The notes: generated by a model from the letters alone, not told the origin. A stretch of 64,000 nt of DNA from Turnera subulata (GCA_028386065.3 JAKUCV010001503.1:1-64000), one strand, 5' to 3'. Shown: positions 9,634 through 20,660, counted from the first letter of the stretch. Translations and numbers: made by a program.

Positions 9634-10985
9634 CCCGCCCTATCCTTGAGGAAGGTTTATTCCGGTCAGTTGGTAATGGTCGTGACATTCATATATGGCG
9701 AGACAGCTAGCTGCCTCGTAAGGGCCATTTCCGGGTGGAGTCTCCTATCTCACATCTCCCTGCTGATGCTACCGTGGCGTGTCTAATTGATGACCGAAAT
9801 GGTGATTGGAATCGGACTCTTATTGACACTATCTTCACGGTGGAGGAGGCTGGTATCATTAAGAGCATTCCTTTGGCAATGAGCGAGCAACCTGATGATT
9901 GGAGTTGGTTCTGGTCTAATTCGGGTGAATATACTGTTAAATCTGGTTATTATGTGGCACTTAATCTGTTAATGCCGCAAATTTCCAATTGGGAATCAAT
10001 GACTGATAGTACTTGGAGATCTTGGTGGCGCCATCTTTGGCAGTTATCTATCCCTCCTAAGATTCGCTCATTTGCCTGGAAGCTGTGCGCCAATATCATT
10101 CCAGTTCAGACCAACTTATATTCGAGACACATCCCGGTGAGTAATTCCTATCCACGTTGCAATTCTGCTATTGAGACTTCTCTACACCTTTTCAATGATT
10201 GCCCTTGGACATAATCTGTATGGGCAACTTGCCCTTTCAACTTTATTCCTCCGGATGCTAGCTCGACTTCTTGTGGGGAATGGTTTCAGCAGATTGTAAT
10301 GAGCTATGGGTGGGCCGAGTTGGAAAGATATATCATGCTTATGTGGAACATCTGGAAGGACCGAAACCTGTTTATCTTTCAGGACCAAACTATGCCTCCT
10401 CATATTCTTGTTCGTAGTTCCCTTGATCTTCTTGGGCAATACCAACAGGCTCAAGTGTTACCTTAACACTCCACAGTTCCAGCTCCGGTGCTACGATGGT
10501 CAGCCCCACCACCTGGCCATCATAAGCTGAATACTGATATGTCTACAATTTCAGGCTCCGGTTCTGGGTTTGGCATGGTTATCCGGGATGATCAGGGACT
10601 AGTTGTGGCAGCTCAGGCACGTTTTTGTCCGTCCCAGTATGCGGTGAGAGATGGTGAATCTCTGTGTGTTCGAACGGGTCTGGCCTGGGCAGCCTCGCTA
10701 AACGTTAGAAGACTAATCCTGGAATCTGACAACCTGGAGGTCATTCGGGCTTTCCACACTCATCGTTCCCATTCTGCCCAATTTGATTATATCCTCCGTG
10801 ATATCAATTCTATTTCCTCTAAGTTTTTAGAGTTTTATTCTTTTTATATTCCACGGTCTTGTAATAAGGTTGAGCATGCACTTAGTAGAAGGGCATCCTG
10901 TATGAACCCTTTCCTTGTTTGGTCTTCTGATCTGCAGGCTGACATTGCTTGTCTAGCCAGGTTAGATGTTGAGAACCTCCATTGA
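9634..10985 (+). pseudogene. LINE ORF2 segment 3: zf-RVT and RNase H-like domain
   Basis: Continues segment 2 in frame. A zinc-binding RVT domain (zf-RVT) is seen at about 9930-10215, with SWWRHLWQLSIPPKIRSFAWKL and a C...H...C pattern. A plant LINE-type RNase H (RVT_3) follows at about 10515-10930: NTDMS (first Asp), DGESLCVRTGL (Glu), LESDNLEVI (Asp) and the RSCNKVEHALSRRA end. In-frame stops at 9708, 10212 and near 10464 interrupt it, with no net frameshift. It stops at TGA 10983-10985 with no 3' UTR or poly(A) tail. Confidence 0.9.
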
Positions 10986-11188
10986 TTTTATGAACAATAA
11001 ATGAATTTTTTCCCATTTTACTTTTACCCCCACAAAACTAGATTCTTAGATTGCAATCTTATCTTTTGTTGAATAAAGGGTAATTTAGTTTTAGTTTCAT
11101 ACACAATTGTCAAATTTACAGCTATTTAATGCATTTCTTAATAAGCGTGCTAATTTCTTAAACATTAATAAAAAATGGACTGAGGGAG
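10985..11188. mobile_element. Truncated Stowaway-like MITE (copy in block A)
   Basis: Matches 29685-29888 of the complete MITE at 29614-29888. The right terminal repeat (GGACTGAGGGAG followed by TA) is present, but the left ~70 bp with the CTCCCTCCGTCC terminus is missing. The break falls inside an ATTTTATGAAC stretch that overlaps the LINE stop codon. Confidence 0.75.
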
Positions 11189-12716
11189 TAAATATATACA
11201 ATATTATTCTCTAAAGAACAACTCTATTCTTCAAAAACTAATGTGTATTTATTTGCAATTCTGTGTAATTGTTCTTATCTAGATCTGTTTGGCGACTATT
11301 TAGACCTGCTCCAATGCCATAGATCCCTACAATGCAACTTGATTTTGAAAAAAAAAAAATCCCTGCAAAAGTGTAGTAAATTATTAAGGTTTTTAATTTC
11401 AAGCATTATTAAAGTGAAGAATAAAACTAAAAACTTAAGATCTATTACATTTTGACTTTCATTTGAAATAAATTATTAAGGTTTTTAATTTCAAGCATTA
11501 TTGTTTTCCAAAGAAAAGTGAAGAATAAAACTAAAAACTTAAAGATCTATTACATTTTGACTTTGATGAATGAATTTCACTGAAAATAGTATGCATTACC
11601 ACATATCCGCTAAAGAGAAATCAAAACATAAGCAACAAATAAAGAAAAAACTACTATAATAAAGAATGAGGCATAACCTAAACATTACACATAGACTTTT
11701 ATAACATGCTTCTAGGTTTTTTTTTACTATGTCGCACTTATTTCTTTGCTTTACTTCTAAAATTATTAAATACCACACCCTTCACTAATTATGCATAAAT
11801 ATAAATGTTTTCCCACTCTTTCCTTTTTGCATATTTTTAAAATAAGAAAGTTTTTCTCCTTTGAAATATATTTCAAATTTGATATTAAAAATACTAGGTG
11901 CAGAATTATGTTAAATATCTTCCCTTTCTCTCCTACTTTTATTTTGTTTTTATTCTCATAATCATATCACTATTAAAAGTTTTTTTCTTATTAAATTTAT
12001 TTAAATTCTTCCTTGAAAAATAATGTGTAAGTAAAAATATTTCATTTACAATAACTTTTAAGAAATAAAAAACAATTAAAAAATTTGTTTCACAAGTTTT
12101 ACATCATGTTAATATATTATTTTTTGAAGTAAGATAAAATTTATTTTTTAAACTATACATTATTTTTTTTTACTTTTCACTAGACAAGACCAAAATTTAC
12201 TAGTTATTAATTTTTTCTATTTCTATGTTTTTTTACATACAAGTAACGATTATTTTAATACTTAAAAAAGTGGAATATTTTTAAAATTTAAATAGTTCAG
12301 TAAATATTAATTTTTTTTTCACTTATCCTAATCATTGTATATGTAAAATTCACTTTTTTCTAAAAATAAGTAACATTAATTAAATTTTTTTACTTTTTTA
12401 TGAGAGGCCTCAAATTTTTTTCTTTACTCTATTTAATATTAAAATATATACACAATCACAGCTAAAAGAACAGTAGCAATAGCGATTAGAGAAATAAAAG
12501 TACATAATATTATGCCAAAATCATAATAATTAATGCATACAAAATAAAAATATACTAGAGTAGTAAATTAAATTTGGTGACTTGAGAAACAAAAAATTTT
12601 AATATTTCAAATTTAATTAGGAAAATATGTGGTGATAATTTATCATATATTTTTTTTTCTCAATTTTTTAAAATTTTCGGTCATAGAGTGATGACACATC
12701 ATTATAAGTACGAGTT
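11189..12716. repeat. AT-rich duplicated flank (block A), no gene seen
   Basis: Very AT-rich and largely collinear with 29889-31349 in block B. A short internal direct repeat is present (AAATTATTAAGGTTTTTAAT near 11380 and again near 11470). I see no coding sequence with support. The short open frames here are chance runs that recur in both copies because the DNA is duplicated. Confidence 0.8.
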
Positions 12717-15700
12717 TGTAATAGCCCGGGTAAAAATTTATATTTTTACCGGACTGTAAGAGGCTTTGTACAGTAATTAACCATATGAAAATAATCTTTA
12801 GTAATTATTTCATGATAACCGAGCATCGGATTCTAAATCCGAGTCCTATTCCGAACTACGGATATTTTTTTGGAATTTCCGAGACGAGTTGGAATTTTCC
12901 GATTTGAAAAGTTGCAAAAAGACGATTATGCCCCTAAGTTAGTTTGGAAGCTGATGATAGAAAGAAGGGCATAAGGGACATTTTGCTGGGTTAGATTCTT
13001 CCCTGCTTAATCATGCACATACACAATAATCCCCATAATTCTGCTCAGTTATTCAACCGTTATCCGACCGTTACCGACTTCTTTTCTTCTTTTCCTTTTG
13101 TTTGCCATAATGTTCTGTTCCCTCTCCCTTGCCTATAAAACTATGTTCTTCAGCCAAAGCCAAACCATGCACCCACTGTATCACCTGCAAACAAACTTCC
13201 AGTGAGAAACTTTGTACCCAGTATAGCTAACCTGTCCTTTTTCTACATCAGTGTCCAGCCCACACAATCTCCTTCCCATCCAAAAGAAAAAGAAATTATA
13301 TATATATATATATATAGGAAAAAACACACCGAGCCACCATCGGACCACCTTCTCCTCTTCACCCCACCATAAACCACAAGGTGCCAGCCGCCCATATCCT
13401 TCCTCCTTCCGCCCGACGAACACAACACCGCCACCCTTTCTCCTCTCTTTTTTTCTTTCCTCCTTCTTTCTCCTCTTCCCCCACCCTTCGTCGCCGCCTC
13501 CTCTCCTCTGCCTCTGCGACCAAACGGTGCCGCCACCATCAGAAAGGTGTTCGTCACCGCTGGGGGGATGAACTCGAGCCGCCACCGCGCAAAGGGGGAC
13601 TGATTCCTCTTCTCTCCCTTCTCCCTCTGCAACACGAGCCGCCGCTAGATCACCTCTACAGCAAGAGTTGTCGCTGTTGAGGGTGAACCAACGCGCCACG
13701 TGGTTGTGTCGGTAAGACCCGACGACGCCCTTCACCTCATTCCTCCAAGATCTCTCCCTTTCCTTTACCCCCGATTCTTGTTGGTTTGGACCAATCGGGT
13801 TTTGATTGTTGTTGCTGTCGTTGTGTGATGAATTGACGATAATGACAATGGTGTGTTGGCGGTTGTGGATTGTGGGTGTTCCCAGTGGTGGCGTTGGTCG
13901 TGGATGGTGGATGGTCATGGGTGGGGTTTGCTGTGATGTTGATGATGGCGAGTTCAGAGGGCAGTGGATTTAACTATGTATTCATAAGTCTAATATATAT
14001 AACCCGCATATGATTCATTCTATGGTCAAATTATGTTTTTATAATTTTCTATGTACCGGAACTATGATAGTGGCATTAGTACTTTGATGAAATATTATAT
14101 TAGTTATATTATTTCATCTATAGATTTTATTAGTATGAGTATATTAATTTAACATATTATGTGTGTTATATTATATAATGAGTTTTGATATTATTATTAT
14201 TATCTTTACCCTATTTAAAATTATATGTTATATAATTATATAGGAATTTGTAAATATTACTTTTACAACATTATGATACAGTTATTTTATACCATATATT
14301 GTCTATATTAATTTCTCACTGATTGTACTACTTCCCATTTAACGATCTTATTATCGAATATAATATTTTAATGTATTTATCGCCTTTACTATTTTGTAAC
14401 TAGTGTTTACCAAAATGTATACGTATTAGTTATTATTATGATTTTAACAGGAGTAAATACTTTAAGGAATATTACTTTCTTCATATTATAGACTACGGGT
14501 ATTTATGGGTCATAATTACTTTTACAGCTTTAATAGCAACGTTTAATGGAAACGGTTTGGAAACGTTGATAACAGAGTTAGTTGTGGATAAGCTAATAAA
14601 CTAATAGTTAACCACATGCATTTGCATTCTTCGATGTGCATTATATGTGATTATATGTGTTGATATGATATAGGGACAGATAAAGCCATATGGACTATGT
14701 ACCGGCTTCAAAGGCATATCAGATGAGGATAAGTAAATATTAATATGTTGCCCATAATATCAAGTTGTTGTTTGTCTACTGTGTGTGATATTTGCTGGTA
14801 TGATACTACTTTTGTGGCTGTGAATGGTTGTTGTTGCTACTGATGAGGTTGGATTGTTGGTAAAAGTAAATTTATTGTTGTTGTTGTTGCTGTGAGACTT
14901 GTATGAGTTGAGTACCGGGAGTATAATCATGTGATGACAATTTGGTTTAAGTTTGTGTTATCCAATCGAGCGGAGAGGCTGCGAGCCTGCTCGGGATAAT
15001 GAGATTGATGGTCGGTTAACAATATTATGGTATCAAGACTAAAATAGTAATATTAATAAAATGGAAACACTTAGACATCTAGTAAGTCACAGTTAAATGT
15101 TGGTACAGCCTGATGGTAGTCTTATTTTTATTTTATCGTACTGGGGGAGAGTGTGCTTGGGGTCTGCTCCCTGTCTATGCCAGTTGTTTATGTGGAGGTA
15201 CCAGTGCGGGATCCACGGGCTAGCTAGCTTGACTACCTACCGACGGTCACCATTTAACTTGTGATAGGGGCCATGTTAATAAAATTGGATTAGTGTGTCT
15301 ACGATAACACAAAGTACCTTCTGTCTGTTACCGTCAGCGAAGTGATTGTCTGTGACTTGGTTATTTTTGGTTGCCTGTATATTTATCTTTAACTATGGAT
15401 TTTATAGGGTGAGCACTTCGGACTCACCCCTCGCCTACATGACTCGATCACGTAGTTTGATCTGTGTTTAGTATAGGAACGTACGAGGCAAGCTGCAGTG
15501 TACCCTCGGGCAGGATTCGGATCCATTAGATTGCATCAGGTTTTGCATATGGTGTCTTGATTATTTAAATGCTTCCGCTGTGCTAATGTTGTTGCTGTAC
15601 CCAAGGTCGGGTGATTGATATTATATTGGGTCATTGGGCCGGTTTTCTGTTGTATTTATACAGTTTGTGCCTCGTGTCGGCACTGTTGTTCGTTAATTAT

Positions 15701-15734
15701 TGTTTGTTGGGTAAATTTGGGTCGGGGCGTTTCA
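12717..15734 (+). repeat. 5' LTR of element A, 3018 bp
   Basis: Starts TGTAATAGCCCGGG and ends TCGGGGCGTTTCA. A TATAAAA box at 13134-13140 precedes a GC-rich, pyrimidine-rich leader (about 13230-13760), a (TA)n run near 13290 and a long AT-rich part. Relative to the block B 3' LTR it lacks a segment after 13968. Leader open frames on both strands recur in LTR copies with differing lengths and frames, and I do not treat them as genes. Confidence 0.88.
13134..13140 (+). promoter_or_regulatory. LTR TATA box (element A 5' LTR)
   Basis: TATAAAA within a CCCTTGCCTATAAAACTATG context. The same context occurs at 18621 (A 3' LTR), 31768 (B 5' LTR) and 43511 (B 3' LTR), so it is the conserved LTR core promoter. 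Transcription would start about 30 bp downstream. Confidence 0.6.
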
Positions 15735-15755
15735 TTTTGGCAGCAGAGCGGGCGG
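15735..15755 (+). other. Primer binding site of element A
   Basis: TTTTGGCAGCAGAGCGGG directly follows the LTR terminus. The matching sites read TTTTGGTAACGGAGCGGG in B (34025) and TTTTGGTAGCGGAGCGG in C (minus strand, ending at 59704). All resemble the initiator-Met type used by chromoviruses. Confidence 0.7.
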
Positions 15756-15958
15756 CAGGTCCTTGGGTCTTTGCGGTGCTTATTTTTTGTGTATTGCTCG
15801 CTCCACACGATTTACATGATTGCATAATATTCACATGGTCAGTGCATTATGGATCCAGTCGTGGGACGCCAGCCTGTCGCAAAGCATTCACATAAAAGGT
15901 AATTGATGACATACACATGCTTAAACATACTTATTATTATTATTATCATTATTATTAT

Positions 15959-16642
15959 TTATCTTGAGGGTACAACGTTGACTCTGAAGTTGTTAAAGTC
16001 GTTAGTAATGTTGGCCCTGATGCTATCGTTCCACGAGAACCACATACCGCCCGTGTTGTTTTGTTCATGAAGCTCGAACTAGTTTGCCCGTGGAAAATGA
16101 AGTGGGATGACACCGTGACTGTCTTCAGGCTGCCATAAGGTCTCCGTGAGCAAAACCATGTTGGGCTTGTACTGGTTCTTCAGATCTCTCAAGGTACATA
16201 CGAACTCATTGGAATGCCTAGTGATTCCTCTATAGTTCCAAACCAGTAGATGGATCTCTGGCCAAGTTGGTGGTAACCGAGTTACCCGGAGCATGCTTTG
16301 GGTAGTCATTGAAACCTGGTAGTAGGTACCTTGGTTCAGGAATTGGCAAGTGGGCTCTAGCTAGAATTCCTGAAGTCTATTAGAAATGAAAAATATGATG
16401 GAATTGGTCGAGCCATAAAATGAAGTTCTTAGGGTGCTTTGGTCCTCGAGGAAGAACGTCTCTTCCATAGGAGTGACATAGAACCTGGACGAGTAGAGTT
16501 CGTCGACAAAGACTAGACAAGGCATCCTGCCAAGCTCATTCGGTAGTTCCTCTGGACGCTCGTTTATCAGGCTGTAGGCTAACCGATTCCTCCTTCTTAA
16601 GGAGGCACCCTCAATGAAGAAGATAGTTGACGGAGAAGGCAT
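15959..16642 (-). pseudogene. 227-codon antisense ORF with LINE-endonuclease-like C-terminus (element A copy)
   Basis: Same gene as the intact ORF at 58749-59432 in element C. ATG is at 16640-16642 and the stop at 15959-15961, exactly 684 nt as in C, so there is no net indel. It is broken by in-frame nonsense codons, one after the RLQEF motif near 16358 and one after the PRAN motif near 16076. Residues 1-130 match no family I recognise. The C-terminal part has LLVWN-RG, LLTET and GGMWFSW motifs like the start of an L1-type endonuclease. It runs antisense to the LTRs. See the element C entry for the full description. Confidence 0.75.
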
Positions 16643-16741
16643 TCTGTCTCGACAAGCTTTGTGTGTTTTTTTTCTTTCTAAACGTGTTTTACAAATCTCT
16701 CTTTTAAAATGCTTTTTGATTGTTTACTTTTCACTACTTTG

Positions 16742-16750
16742 CCTTTTATA
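16742..16750 (-). promoter_or_regulatory. TATA box for the antisense 227-codon ORF (A)
   Basis: TATAAAAGG on the minus strand, about 100 bp upstream of the ORF start at 16642. An equivalent box is present in B (41392-41400) and in C (58633-58640), at a similar distance from the same ORF. Confidence 0.5.
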
Positions 16751-16943
16751 GAGATATGATTATCTATTTTTCAAAGTTTGTACCCCACCTATCTCTGGAA
16801 AGGTCTAAAAGATTTCTCGGTGATTGGAAAAGTAGATTTCTTTTTACAAAACTCCAAACCATTTACGATCTTCAAGGTTTTGCTTTTTGAAAATTTTGCC
16901 ATTGATTGAATTATTGCTTCATCACTTTGTAAGTTTTTTTGGC

Positions 16944-16951
16944 TATAAATA
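16944..16951 (+). promoter_or_regulatory. TATA box for the sense GRF-like ORF (A)
   Basis: TATAAATA in the context TTTTTTTGGCTATAAATACG, about 160 bp upstream of the GRF-like reading frame at 17112. B has TATAAACA at the aligned place (41594-41601). With the minus-strand box at 16742-16750 this forms a divergent promoter region of about 200 bp. Confidence 0.45.
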
Positions 16952-17111
16952 CGAGTGTTTTTCAGCTCATTTCTAACTCACAATTTTTTTTCACTCTGGC
17001 TATCTTGGCTTTTCTTTTTATGGTTATTTTTCTATATTTTCTACCCCTTCTATCACATCCATCAGAGGCCAATGTGGCCAGAATGATAGGACGATACCTC
17101 GAGTATGGTGC

Positions 17112-17419
17112 ATGTGCGACATGGTTGCTCCTGTTTGGACATCATGGAGGGATAGGAATCCCAGAAGACGTTTTCACTCTTGGATGCAGATTCTTTCAAA
17201 GGATCGACACGTGTTTGTGACGTCATTATTGCCTTGCGAGTTAACGATCATAGTTTTCACAGGGAGAACCGACATCTCCGGCAGCAACTGCAAGTTGCGA
17301 TGCTCAGAATCGAGGACTTATGTGACCGATCTAGAGCGCTGGATAAGAAACACAAGTTTTATTTTAACTTCTTTAAGATTGGTTTTATTTCCTTCTTGTT
17401 GATTTTTATTTTGCCTTGA
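17112..17419 (+). pseudogene. GRF-zinc-finger-like, coiled-coil, membrane-segment protein remnant (A)
   Basis: The sense frame from 17112 gives MCDMVAPVWTSWRDRNPRRRF, which fits the start of plant GRF-type zinc fingers (Cys, then P-V-x-T-S-W, then N-P-x-R-R-F). A second frame (17180-17419) continues with IIALRVND and RENRHLRQQLQ, a leucine-heptad coiled coil, then a hydrophobic stretch of about 18 residues ending FLLIFILP. That order (GRF finger, coiled coil, C-terminal hydrophobic segment) is common in plant GRF-domain proteins. A frameshift near 17175 separates finger and coiled coil and the later zinc ligands are not clear. I infer a former gene of about 100 residues; its role in the element is unknown. 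Confidence 0.5.
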
Positions 17420-17630
17420 AATGTTTGCTTTTCTTCTATCATATGTGCTTTCCTATCATTAAAAAGGGTTTGGTTTATTTCCTTTCTGTTGGTTTTTATG
17501 TTGTCTTAAAATATTTCAATTCTGCTATATATGTTTTCGGATTATTAATAAAAGGTTTTGTTTTAATAAAAATAACAACTTGTTTATTTTCTTAACTTAT
17601 TATAATAGAGAATGAGTACTCTATGGAGTT

Positions 17631-18021
17631 ACTTGCTTCTCTAGATCTTTTACATGTTTACGCATACTCTCGATCTGAGAGGAGAGTCCCATACAGGCCA
17701 CTTCGATCTGCATCACCGCAGTGTTGACCTTCTTCAGGGAAGCGTTCAGATGCTCCAGTGTCTTTAGTGGTGTACTGCGGTGAGCAACTGCTTTGCCCTT
17801 TTGATCACCGGTGTCCTTGTGTCAGGAAGGTTCTTCCATGATGACCGGTTTCTTTCGATGTTTGCGAGATATGGCCGTATAATACGACCAGGGATGCTTT
17901 TCTGCTTGCGACATTTCTTCAGCTCTTCCTCGTCATCGGAGTCACCGAAAAGAGCAGCAGCAAAAGTATAGCTTAACTCCTCTGAATCAGAGGTAGTTCT
18001 AGTTCTTAGTGGTGAGTCCAT
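17631..18021 (-). pseudogene. Acidic/basic/coiled-coil antisense ORF (A copy)
   Basis: Starts MDSPLRTRTTSDSEE at 18021. The N-terminal 35 residues are acidic and Ser-rich (GDSDDEEELKK), the middle is basic (K/R-rich), and in another frame the C-terminal part reads LEHLNASLKK ... KHVKDLEKQV, a good coiled coil, ending at a stop at 17631-17633. A single net frameshift near 17780 separates the parts. The same gene is at 57508-57885 in C and, without its start, at 42698-43058 in B. I do not recognise the family. The composition suggests a small nuclear protein. Confidence 0.55.
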
Positions 18022-18204
18022 GATTTGAGATATGCCTTGCCAGGCATGAGGTTGGTTTTTAAAAGCAGCCGTGATGACGCTAAGGGTATATACGAGATTT
18101 CAAGTTGGTTACAGTAGACAGGATGTGGAGTATACAAGAAGATTGCTGATGTAAGCCGTGACGATTGAATTTCGAGGACGAAATTCTTTTTAAGGTGGCT
18201 AGAC

Positions 18205-19641
18205 TGTAACAGCCCGGGTAAAAATTTATATTTTTACCGGACTGTAAGAGGCTTTGTACAGTAATTTACCATATGAAAATAATGTTTGGTAATTATTTCA
18301 TGATAACCGAGCATCGGATTCTAAATCCGAGTCCTATTCTGAACTCTGGATATTTTTCAGAATTTCCGGGAAGAGTTAGAATTTTCCGATTTGAAAAGTT
18401 GCGTAAAGACGATTATGCCCCTAAGTTAGTTTGGAAGCTAATGATAGATAGAAGGGCATCAGGGACATTTTGCTGGGTTAGGTTCTTCCCTGCTTAATCA
18501 TGCACATACACAGTAATCCTCATAATTCTGCTCAATTATTCAACCGTTATTCGACCGTTACCGATATCTTTTCTTCTTTTCCTTTTGCCTGCCACAATGT
18601 TCTGTTCCCTCTCCCATGCCTATAAAACTATGTTCTTCATCCAAAGCCAAACCTTGCACCCACTGTATCATCTGCAAGCAAACTTCCAGTGAGAAACTTT
18701 GTACCCAGTATAGCTAACCTGTCCTTTTTCTACATCAGTGTCCAGCCCACACAATCTCCTTTCCATCCAAAAGAAAAAGAAATTAATAACAAAAATAATA
18801 TATATGTATAAAAAAAAACACACCGAGCCACCATCGGACCACCACCTCCTCTTCACCCCACCTTAAACCACCAGTTGTCAGTCGCCCATATCCTTCCTCC
18901 TTCCGCCCGACGAACACAACACCGCCACCCTTTCTCTGCTTTTTTTTTCTCCTACTTCTTTCTCCTCTTCCCCCACCCTTCGTTGCCGCCTCCTCTCCTC
19001 TGCCTCTGCGACCAAACGGCGCCGCCACCATCCGAGAGGTGTTCGTCACCCCTGGGGGATGAACTCGAGCCGCCACCGCACAAGAGGGGACTGATTCCTC
19101 TTCTCTCCCTTCTCCCTCTGCAACACGAGCCACCGCTAGAACACCTCTGCAGTAAGAGTTGTCGCTGCTGAGGGTGAACCAACGTGCCCCGATCTTCCTC
19201 TCGCCGCCACCTCTACGTGGTTGTGTTGGTAAGACCCGACGACGCCCTTCACCTCCTTCCTCCATGATCTCTCCCATTCCTATACACCCGATTCTCGTTG
19301 GTCTGGACTAATCGGGTTTTGATTGTTGTTGTTGTGGTTGTGTGATGAATTGACGGTATTGACGATGGTGTATTGGCGGTTGTGGATTGTGGATGTTCCC
19401 AGTGGTGGCATTGGCTGTGGATGGTGGATGGTCGTGGGTGGGGTTTGTTGTGATGTTGATGATGGCAAGTTCAGGGGGCAGTGGAGTTGCTGCTCTCTGG
19501 ACTTTTGTGTTGATGATGGACCGGGGACTGGAGTTTTTGGAACGTCCTGCTGCTGTGAACGGTAACCCGCCAGAATCCGGCGAGGTCAAATGTATCTCCC
19601 GGCGTGAACAGTGTGTTCCTCAACAAATGGGACTCGGTGGA
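18205..19641 (+). repeat. 3' LTR of element A, truncated (1437 bp)
   Basis: Starts TGTAACAGCCCGGG after the purine-rich tract TTTTTAAGGTGGCTAGAC. A TATAAAA box is at 18621-18627. It follows the B 3' LTR (43096 onward) until GGACTCGGTGGA, then changes at 19641 to SIRE-like Copia sequence. This is the right end of the block A duplication. Confidence 0.85.
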
Positions 19642-20660
19642 TTCATCATCATCAGCATCCTTACCAGAGGAGGAATCCGAGGTAGAGAACACACTAGCAT
19701 TCAGAAGAAAGTGGTTCACAAGCAAGTCCAATTGTACCTTCTACATATCCATTAACTTAGTAACCATCCTCCTTGATTTTCAAAATCTCTTCTTTTACAA
19801 ATTTCACCACTTCAGTTGATGCCTCAACTGTTGCATCCTTGGATGAGCATGGAAGTGTGATGTAGAACACACCTTGCTTAATCTTCTTGATAAGCATGCG
19901 GGAGAGAGTTAAGGTGCACATGACTTCTTTGTATTGCAGCATGTGATGGAGAGAGTTGTATGCATAATTAACCAAATTATTGGCAAGCAAATATCCTAGC
20001 AGCCATGTATCAAAAGTCCTCAAAGTGGTTTTGGTGGCCATGTCGAAGAGTGAGTACTCATGTGATAATGTACAACAAGAATATGTGATTTGCTGGTATA
20101 TCCTCACGCTTTTCAACCTTTCTAGCTTTACCAAACAACAGCCTTCTTTACATCAAGAACACTAGGAGTATGTGGAACTATGCGATCAAGTGTTTTAATA
20201 CTTCATCTTTGTAGCTTTCCCTTTGAGTAGTTTGAGCAGGTTCCTGAGCAATTTGGCATCAACGAAGACAGATTGTCCACGAATCAGACTATGAACACTA
20301 ATACTATGACCATCATTATTAGCCTTGGCATCAAGTTGGTGAGGAAATCCTGAATCGATCTCTTATAGACAGGAGTACTAATGGTTTTCCAAATTCACCA
20401 ATTGTGTGGAATTATCCTCATACTCCTTATTCCAACAGAGAAAAGTGAGCAAGAACTTCAACCATACTTCTTCTCCTTTTATCAAAAAGACCAATAGAAC
20501 CTTCAATGTTCTTTTGGGTTTGGAGTATGAAGGCTTTTGTGTTTTGGAACTCTGATGGTTGAGTTGATAAAGAGGATTTTGGGTTAAGGATCAGTTGAGG
20601 GTTTCACCCGAAGTCTCACTCTCTTTCCTTATGGTGTTTTTGAATATCACTCACTTTTTT
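19642..20660 (-). pseudogene. Decayed ORF downstream of Copia pol (env-like position)
   Basis: A series of minus-strand frame fragments lies beyond pol. Around 20660-20160 there are remnants such as SLIRGQSVFVDAKLL. At 20134-19757 is a 125-residue open piece with LLGYLLANNLVNYAYN and LHHM. At 19731-19642 is a Ser/Asp-rich acidic tail. SIRE elements often carry an extra env-like ORF after pol, and this position fits, as does a loose resemblance to plant transposon-associated domains. I cannot assign the family firmly. It has no intact frame. Confidence 0.4.

Larger units (their letters stand above)
2162..10985 (+). mobile_element. L1-type LINE, ORF2 in three pieces with two nested insertions
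   Basis: One plant L1-like LINE ORF2 can be followed through three segments: 2162-3846 (linker and reverse transcriptase), 7090-7380 (post-RT region) and 9634-10985 (zf-RVT and RNase H). They are separated by a gypsy-type element and a solo LTR, each flanked by a perfect 5-bp duplication, and the protein homology resumes in frame after removing each insert and one duplication copy. The endonuclease end was lost or displaced by the Copia LTR at 2161. The 3' UTR is missing: homology stops at the stop codon (10983-10985) and abuts a truncated MITE. Confidence 0.9.
12717..19641 (+). mobile_element. Element A: gag/pol-less gypsy-type LTR element with cargo genes, 3' LTR truncated
   Basis: Full 5' LTR (12717-15734), primer binding site, 2470-bp internal region (15735-18204) and a 3' LTR cut off after 1437 bp at 19641. 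The preceding five bases (GAGTT) correspond to AAGTT at the same place in block B, so A and B are one insertion copied by segmental duplication. The internal region has no gag or pol but carries three short genes, two antisense to the LTRs. A TTCGAGGACG stretch (about 18171) followed by a polypurine tract just before the 3' LTR looks like the last codons of a chromovirus pol. Confidence 0.85.

Noticed and set aside
13181..13918. 245-codon minus-strand open frame and overlapping frames in the LTR leader.
   Set aside because: It lies across the GC-rich leader of an LTR. The matching regions at 18668-19277, 31815-32413 and 43558-44157 have different frame lengths and breaks, with no recognisable domain.
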